Below, piece after piece: positions 52,298 to 59,932 of a DNA stretch of 59,932 bases. Origin of the DNA: Burkholderiales bacterium (GTDB lineage: Bacteria; Pseudomonadota; Gammaproteobacteria; Burkholderiales; SG8-39); the NCBI GenBank assembly GCA_026417035.1, contig JAOAEA010000017.1, positions 1-59,932 of the forward strand. Reading direction: 5' to 3'. The position numbers were made by a program, and so were the translations under genes. The notes below the pieces were generated by a model that was not told the origin of the DNA, did not search any database, and worked only from the letters and a program-made list of their open reading frames with translations. How positions within the stretch are numbered: the stretch's first letter is position 1; each line of letters begins with the position of its first letter.

Positions 52298-54973
52298 ATG
52301 AGCAAGAAGCTCATCATCGCCGAGAAGCCCTCCGTGGCCGCGGACATCGCCCGCGCCCTGGGCGGCTTCACGCGCCACGGCGACTACTTCGAGAGCGACG
52401 CCTACGTGCTCTCCTCCGCGATCGGTCACTTGGTCGAGATCGCGGCGCCGGAGGCCTACGAGGTGAAGCGCGGCAAGTGGTCGTTCGCGCACCTGCCGGT
52501 GATCCCGCCGCACTTCGATCTCAAGCCGATCGAGAAGACCGAGGACCGGCTGAAGCTCCTGACGCGCCTCATCAAGCGCAAGGACGTGGTCGGCCTCATC
52601 AATGCGTGCGACGCGGGCCGCGAGGGGGAGCTCATCTTCCGGCTCATCGTCCAGCACTCCGGGACGAAGAAGCCGATCGAGCGCCTCTGGCTGCAGTCGA
52701 TGACCCCCGCGGCGATCCGCGAGGGCTTCGCCGCGCTGCGCGCCGACCGCGAGATGCGCGGCCTCGCCGATGCCGCGCTGTGCCGCTCCGAGTCGGACTG
52801 GCTCGTCGGCATCAACGGCACGCGCGCGATGACGGCGTTCAACTCCAAGGACGGCGGGTTCTACAAGACCACCGTCGGCCGCGTGCAGACGCCGACCCTC
52901 GCGATCCTGGTCGAGCGCGAACGGCGCATCAAGGAGTTCGTGCCGCGCGACTACTGGGAGGTGATCGGCACCTTCGCCGGCAAGGGCGGCGAGTACACCG
53001 GGCGCTGGTTCGACGAGGCGTTCAGCCGCGATCCCGCCGACGAGCACGCGCGCGCGGAGCGCATCTGGGACAGGGCGCGCGCGGAGGCGCTGCGCGCGAA
53101 ATGCCTCGGCAAGCCGGGCGTCGTCACCGAGGAATCGAAGCCCGCCACGCAGGGCGCGCCGCTCCTCTACGACCTCACCAGCCTGCAGCGCGACGCGAAC
53201 GGCCGCTTCGGCTTCTCGGCGCGCAACACCCTCGGGCTCGCCCAGGCGCTGTACGAGAAGCACAAGGTCCTCACCTACCCGCGCACCGACTCGCGCGCGC
53301 TCCCCGAGGACTACCTCGCCACGGTGAAGAAGACGCTGGCGATGCTCGGCGACAACGCGGCGACGCGGTCCTACGCGCCGTTCGCCGGGCGGATCCTGGC
53401 GGAAGGCTGGGTCCGCCCGAACAAGCGGATCTTCAACAACGAGAAGATCTCCGACCACTTCGCGATCATCCCGACGCTGCAGGCGCCGAAGCACCTCTCG
53501 GAGCCCGAGCAGAAGCTCTACGACCTCGTGGTGAAACGCTTCCTCGCGGCGTTCTACCCGGCGGCCGAGTTCCTGGTCACCACCCGCATCACCCGCGTCG
53601 AGGGCGAGCCGTTCCGCAGCGAGGGCCGGGTGATGGTGAACGCGGGCTGGCTCGCCGTGTACGGCAAGGAGGCCGAGGACAAGGACGCGCCGACGCTCGC
53701 CCCGGTGCCCGACGGCAAGGTGACGACCGTCGCGGTGGAGGTGAAGGAGGAGCGCACGCGGCCGCCGGCGCGCTACACCGAGGCGACGCTGCTCTCGGCG
53801 ATGGAGAATGCCGGCAAGCTGGTCGAGGACGAGGAGCTCGCGGAGGCGATGAAGGAGAAGGGCCTCGGCACGCCGGCGACGCGCGCGGCGATCATCGAGG
53901 GGCTCATCTTCGAGGACTACGTGCACCGCAACGGACGCGAGCTGCAGCCCACGGCAAAGGCGTTCGACCTGCTCTACGCCCTGTCGCGCTTCGGGATCGA
54001 CGAGCTGCGCTCGCCCGAGCTCACCGGCGACTGGGAGTTCAAGCTGAAGCAGATGGAGCACGGGCGGCTGAAGCGCGCCGAGTTCATGGACCACATCGTC
54101 GAGATCACCCGTGACCTCGTCGAACGCATCAAGCGCGGCACGCGCATCGACGAGCCGATCGCCACGCTCGCGGCGCCCTGCCCGAAGTGCGGCGGCACCG
54201 TCCACGAGGACTACAAGAAGTTCCAGTGCGAGAGCTGCGACTTCTCGATGTGGAAGGTGATCGCCAGCCGCCGCATCGAGAACGAGGAGGCCGAGGCGCT
54301 CTTCCGCACCCGCGCCATCGGGCCGCTGCAGGGATTCCGCAGCCGGCTCGGCCGGCCGTTCGCGGCGATGCTGAAGCTGAAGGACGACTACGGCGTGGAG
54401 CTCGACTTCGGCCAGGCGGGGCCCGAGGGCGAGCGCGAGGCCGAGCCCGTGGACTTCTCCGGCCGGACGGCGCTCGGACGCTGCCCGAAGTGCGGCGCGA
54501 ACGTCTACGACCACGAGCTCGCCTATGTGTGCGAGAAATCGGTCGGACCGGCGCGTACCTGCGATTTCCGCACCGGCAAGATCATCCTGCAGCGCACGAT
54601 CGAGCCCGAGCAGGTGAGAAAGCTCCTCGCCACCGGCAAGACCGACCTGCTGCACAAGTTCATCTCCAAGAAAGGGCGGCCGTTCTCGGCCTACCTCGCG
54701 CGCCAGCCTGACGGGCGGATCGGCTTCGAGTTCGCGCCCCGCGAGCCGCGCAAGGGCAAGGCGGCGGAGAAGGCCGCCGAGACCGCGAAAGCCGCGAAGG
54801 AGCCGGAGCCCGAGCCCTACGCGCCGAGGGCGAGGCCCGCCGCGAAGAAGCGCGTGCCGAAAGCCGGCACGCGGAAGCCCGCGAAGAAAGCCGCGGTCAA
54901 GGCCCCGAGCAGGAAGTCCACGGCGCGGACCGCGGCGAAGGCGAGGCGCGCGCCGCGCGGGCGGCGAACCTGA
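52298..54973 (+). CDS. topB: Type IA DNA topoisomerase, TopB (topoisomerase III) type
   Basis: 891-aa enzyme that nicks and passes single strands. TOPRIM domain first (SKKLIIAEKPSVAADIARAL with catalytic Glu, CDAGREGELIFR acidic triad), then the catalytic Tyr327 in TYPRTDS. The C-terminal third holds two zinc-ribbon repeats (CPKCGGTVHEDYKKFQCESC and CPKCGANVYDHELAYVCEKS), each followed by a topoisomerase III-type repeat (LQGFRSRLGRPFAAML, HKFISKKGRPFSAYLA). The last 75 residues are a Lys/Ala/Arg-rich tail of histone H1 type that should hold DNA. The first residues match TopB more than TopA. Confidence 0.88.
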   Translation: MSKKLIIAEKPSVAADIARALGGFTRHGDYFESDAYVLSSAIGHLVEIAAPEAYEVKRGKWSFAHLPVIPPHFDLKPIEKTEDRLKLLTRLIKRKDVVGLINACDAGREGELIFRLIVQHSGTKKPIERLWLQSMTPAAIREGFAALRADREMRGLADAALCRSESDWLVGINGTRAMTAFNSKDGGFYKTTVGRVQTPTLAILVERERRIKEFVPRDYWEVIGTFAGKGGEYTGRWFDEAFSRDPADEHARAERIWDRARAEALRAKCLGKPGVVTEESKPATQGAPLLYDLTSLQRDANGRFGFSARNTLGLAQALYEKHKVLTYPRTDSRALPEDYLATVKKTLAMLGDNAATRSYAPFAGRILAEGWVRPNKRIFNNEKISDHFAIIPTLQAPKHLSEPEQKLYDLVVKRFLAAFYPAAEFLVTTRITRVEGEPFRSEGRVMVNAGWLAVYGKEAEDKDAPTLAPVPDGKVTTVAVEVKEERTRPPARYTEATLLSAMENAGKLVEDEELAEAMKEKGLGTPATRAAIIEGLIFEDYVHRNGRELQPTAKAFDLLYALSRFGIDELRSPELTGDWEFKLKQMEHGRLKRAEFMDHIVEITRDLVERIKRGTRIDEPIATLAAPCPKCGGTVHEDYKKFQCESCDFSMWKVIASRRIENEEAEALFRTRAIGPLQGFRSRLGRPFAAMLKLKDDYGVELDFGQAGPEGEREAEPVDFSGRTALGRCPKCGANVYDHELAYVCEKSVGPARTCDFRTGKIILQRTIEPEQVRKLLATGKTDLLHKFISKKGRPFSAYLARQPDGRIGFEFAPREPRKGKAAEKAAETAKAAKEPEPEPYAPRARPAAKKRVPKAGTRKPAKKAAVKAPSRKSTARTAAKARRAPRGRRT

Positions 54974-55130
54974 CTGGCACGCGCGCCGGCGCGATCGCCG
55001 CGGCGGTTCGCGGAAGCGGATTGCGCGCTCACCGGCCCCTCACCGGCGGGCGACCGCCGACGCTTCCCGGCTCGGGCGGCCGGCGCAGCGGCGCGGACGG
55101 GGGCGCGGGGAAGCGTCCGGCGACGCCCGG

Positions 55131-57611
<2,481 letters not shown>

Positions 57612-57747
57612 CTAGCCAGTTGATGCAGAAGGGGCCACACGCCCGCTTGCATCCCCAAAGCCGGTGACGCGTAACGCGCGGTTCGCTGCTGGGAGGCTCT
57701 CCGGCGGGGGCGTCGCCGCGGTCATTGCGGTATCGCGCATCACGCTG

Positions 57748-58852
57748 CTAGATGCGCATCGGCATCACGACGTACTTGAACTCGGGCCGTCCGGGCACGG
57801 TGATCAGGGCGCTCGAGGACGCATCGCCGAGCGCCACGTCGACTTCGTCGGCCTCGACGTTCGCGAGCACGTCGAGGAGATAGCCGACGTTGAAGCCGAT
57901 GTCGAGCGCCTCGCCGGAATAGGCGACATCGAGCTCTTCCTGCGCCTCCTCCTGCTCCGCGTTCGTGCTGCTGATCTTCAGGCTCCCCGGGGACAGCATC
58001 CAGCGCACTCCCCGGAACTTGTCGGAGGTGAGGATCGCGGCGCGCGAGAGCGCCTGCTGCAGCGCGGCGCGGCCAATGCGCAACTGCTTCGGATGGTTCT
58101 GCGGGATGACGCGGGTGTAGTCCGGGAATTTGCCGTCGACGAGCTTCGAGACGAGCAGGACCTCGCCGAACGCGAACCGCGCCTGGTTGGGCGCGAGGCG
58201 AATCTCGACGGGCGCGTCGCCGTCGGCAAGGAGCTTCGCGAGCTCCAGGATCGTCTTGCGCGGCAGGATGACCTCCTGCTTGCCCGCGTCGGCCTCGAGC
58301 TTGCGCGGCGTAGCTCAGCCGGTGCCCGTCGGTCGCGACGCAGTGCAGCTGCTGCGCATCAAGCACGAGCAGCATGCCGTTCAGGTAGAAACGGATGTCT
58401 TGCTGCGCCATGGCGAACTCGACCAGACGGAGAGTCGCCTTGAGCTGGCGCTGCGAAATGCTCAGCCGCTGCAGTTGCTCGGAATTCATGTGCAGACGCG
58501 GGTAATCACTGGCTGGCAGCGTCTGCAGACTGAAGCGACTCTTCCCGGCCTTCACCGTGAGCTTGCCGTCACGGGCGTCCATCGAAACCGTACTCGACTC
58601 GGGCAGCGCGCGCAGGATGTCGAGCAGCTTGCGCGCCCCGACGGTGACCCCGCGCACTTCACCGGCACCGTCCACCTGCACCTCGGCGGTGATCTCGATC
58701 TCGATGTCCGTCGCCACGAACGCGAGCTTCGCGTCGCCGCGCTGCACGAGGACATTGGAGAGGATCGGCAGGGTGTGCCGCCGCTCGATGATGCCCGAGA
58801 CGGCTTGCAGGGGCTTGAGCAGCGTTTCCCGGCTGGTCTTGACCAAGTTCAT
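57748..58852 (-). CDS. dnaN: DNA polymerase III beta clamp DnaN, interrupted by an apparent frameshift
   Basis: The N-terminal part (58852 to about 58312) reads MNLVKTSRETLLKPLQAVSG up to VATDGHRLSYA. The rest continues in a different frame from about 58309 as KLEADAGKQEVILPRKTILEL, then RFAFGEVLLVSKLVDGKFPDY and the normal C-terminus EFKYVVMPMRI. The two halves join at 58301-58312 if one base is removed (or two added); with one extra base removed the product is 367 aa, the usual clamp length. Read as is, the frame ends in an unrelated Arg-rich tail. DnaN is essential, so a sequence error or a mixed population is more likely than a true loss. Confidence 0.9.
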
Positions 58853-59060
58853 GTTGTATTTACCTGGGATTGATGATGAAGGTGCAAGGAAACGGGGATA
58901 AGGGGCCCAAGGCGTGCAGCGTCAGGCGGTTACCCGGTGGACACGCTGTGGGCAAAGCTGGGGGCAGCGGCCGGAGCGATTGGGGACGCTTTCCGCCGCG
59001 GGCGGTCGGGCCGCGCTTGTCCACATTCGCTCCCCAGGTTTTCCCGGTTTTCGTTCGCCA
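58853..59060. promoter_or_regulatory. dnaA-dnaN spacer with DnaA-box-like sites
   Basis: A 208-bp gap. TTGTCCACA at 59017-59025 differs from the TTATCCACA box in one base; TGTGGGCAA at 58947-58955 is a weaker match on the other strand (two differences). These could serve DnaA binding near the origin, but the main oriC in related bacteria is more often upstream of dnaA, which is outside the window. I see no AT-rich unwinding element here. Confidence 0.4.
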
Positions 59061-59932
59061 TCAGCCCTTCAGCACCTGCTCGAGCACGTGGAAGTCGCGG
59101 TTCAGCTCGGCATCCTTTTCGCGCAGCCCGGCGATCGTGCGGCAGGCGTGCAGCACGGTGGTGTGGTCGCGGTTGCCGAACGCCTCGCCGATGTCCGGGA
59201 GGCTCAGTTGCGTGAGCTCCTTCGCGAGCGCCATCGCCATCTGCCGCGGCCGCGCGACGTTGCGCGAACGCTTCTTCGAGTGCATGTCGGAGACCTTGAT
59301 CTTGTAGAACTCCGCCACCGTCTTCTGGATGTTCTCGATGGTCACCTGGCGGTTCTGGACGGACAGGAGGTCGCGCAGCGCCTCCTTCGCGCTGTCGAGC
59401 GCGATCTCGCGGCCGCTGAAGCGGGCGAACGCGATGACGCTCTTCAGCGCCCCCTCGATCTCGCGCACGTTCGACCGGATGTGCTTCGCGATGAAGAACG
59501 CGACGTCCTCGGGGAGCTGCACGCCGACCGTCTCGGCCTTCTTCAGGATGATGGCGACGCGCATCTCCTGCTCCGGCGGCTCGATGGCGACGGTGAGGCC
59601 CCAGGAGAAGCGCGACTTGAGGCGCTCGTCCAGGCCGGCGATGTCGCGCGGGTAGGTGTCCGAGGTGAGGATGACCTGCTTGTGCGCCTCGATCAGCGCG
59701 TTGAACGCGTAGAAGAACTCCTCCTGCGTGCGGTCCTTGCCGGTGAAGAACTGGATGTCGTCGATCAGCAGCAGGTCGAGCGAGTGGTAGTAGCGCTTGA
59801 ACTCGTCGAACGAGCGCTGCTGGTACGCGCGGACGACGTCGGAGATGTACTGCGCGGCGTGGAGGTAGCGCACGCGCGCGTCGGGGCGGTGGGCGAGCAC
59901 GTAGTTGCCCACGGCCTGGATCAGGTGCGTCT
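59061..59932 (-). CDS. dnaA: Chromosomal replication initiator DnaA (C-terminal part)
   Basis: The 3' two thirds of the gene; the 5' part is beyond the window end. The visible 290 codons cover most of the AAA+ domain with Walker [10 protein letters not shown], sensor I ([12 protein letters not shown]), sensor II ([11 protein letters not shown]), and the whole DNA-binding domain with the signature [16 protein letters not shown]. The Walker A motif is not included. It is the first gene of dnaA-dnaN-gyrB. Confidence 0.97.
   Translation of the reverse strand, partial: THLIQAVGNYVLAHRPDARVRYLHAAQYISDVVRAYQQRSFDEFKRYYHSLDLLLIDDIQFFTGKDRTQEEFFYAFNALIEAHKQVILTSDTYPRDIAGLDERLKSRFSWGLTVAIEPPEQEMRVAIILKKAETVGVQLPEDVAFFIAKHIRSNVREIEGALKSVIAFARFSGREIALDSAKEALRDLLSVQNRQVTIENIQKTVAEFYKIKVSDMHSKKRSRNVARPRQMAMALAKELTQLSLPDIGEAFGNRDHTTVLHACRTIAGLREKDAELNRDFHVLEQVLKG

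Noticed and set aside
58300-58335. tRNA-like motif GTAGCTCAGCCGGT in the dnaN region
   Set aside because: It looks like a D-arm, but no acceptor stem or TTC loop can be placed around it, and it lies inside the dnaN coding sequence.
58853-59060. Full replication origin between dnaA and dnaN
   Set aside because: Only one good and one weak DnaA-box-like site and no AT-rich element are present; oriC is more likely upstream of dnaA, outside the window.

Overview
The window is GC-rich, densely coded bacterial chromosome with the gene content and order of a betaproteobacterium. Evidence for this is the dnaA-dnaN-gyrB origin block without recF, the block smg-dprA-def-fmt-htpX-rsmB-DUF4390-ntrY-ntrX-trkA-trkH, an extended IF-1, and an aromatic-acid locus of the Thauera/Azoarcus type. 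I cannot assign a genus. There is no rRNA, tRNA, CRISPR array or insertion sequence that I can support.

Region 1 (1-5416, minus strand) is the urea ABC transporter operon urtA-urtB-urtC-urtD, with urtD cut by the window edge. It has a consensus sigma-54 promoter and an NtrC-like site upstream, and three back-to-back hairpins between urtA and urtB. A short-chain dehydrogenase lies upstream.

Region 2 (5767-16820) is an aromatic-acid locus. It holds the three subunits of a 4-hydroxybenzoyl-CoA reductase (hcrC, hcrA, hcrB), a protein that joins zinc ribbons and a rubrerythrin-like domain to an aryl-CoA ligase, an enoyl-CoA hydratase, a BadH-like dehydrogenase, a second ferritin-like protein, a 4-hydroxybenzoyl-CoA-type thioesterase, another hydratase and a fumarylpyruvate hydrolase-like protein. 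A 97-bp tandem repeat sits between hcrA and hcrB. The locus reads as CoA activation of (hydroxy)benzoates followed by reductive dehydroxylation, with added oxygen-defence type domains.

Region 3 (17058-30160) is uptake. A branched-chain type ABC transporter (livK-H-M-G-F) runs into an aromatic aldehyde dehydrogenase, with livF lacking a stop codon before it. A divergent FCD/GntR regulator follows, then a TRAP transporter whose binding protein is separated from its membrane subunits by infA and a cold-shock gene. An MFS carrier and a rhodanese complete the region.

Region 4 (30226-39426) holds ompW with a candidate FNR-type site, full-length cobalamin-dependent metH behind a terminator-like leader hairpin, ridA, a MOSC protein, a CbiM-like membrane protein, a lipoprotein and a CobW-family GTPase, and trkH.

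Region 5 (39438-59932) is housekeeping near the replication origin: trkA, the NtrY/NtrX two-component pair (NtrX with a decayed ATPase domain), rsmB, htpX, fmt, def, a LysM protein, dprA, smg, a type IA topoisomerase of the TopB type, gyrB, dnaN (interrupted by an apparent frameshift) and the 3' part of dnaA.
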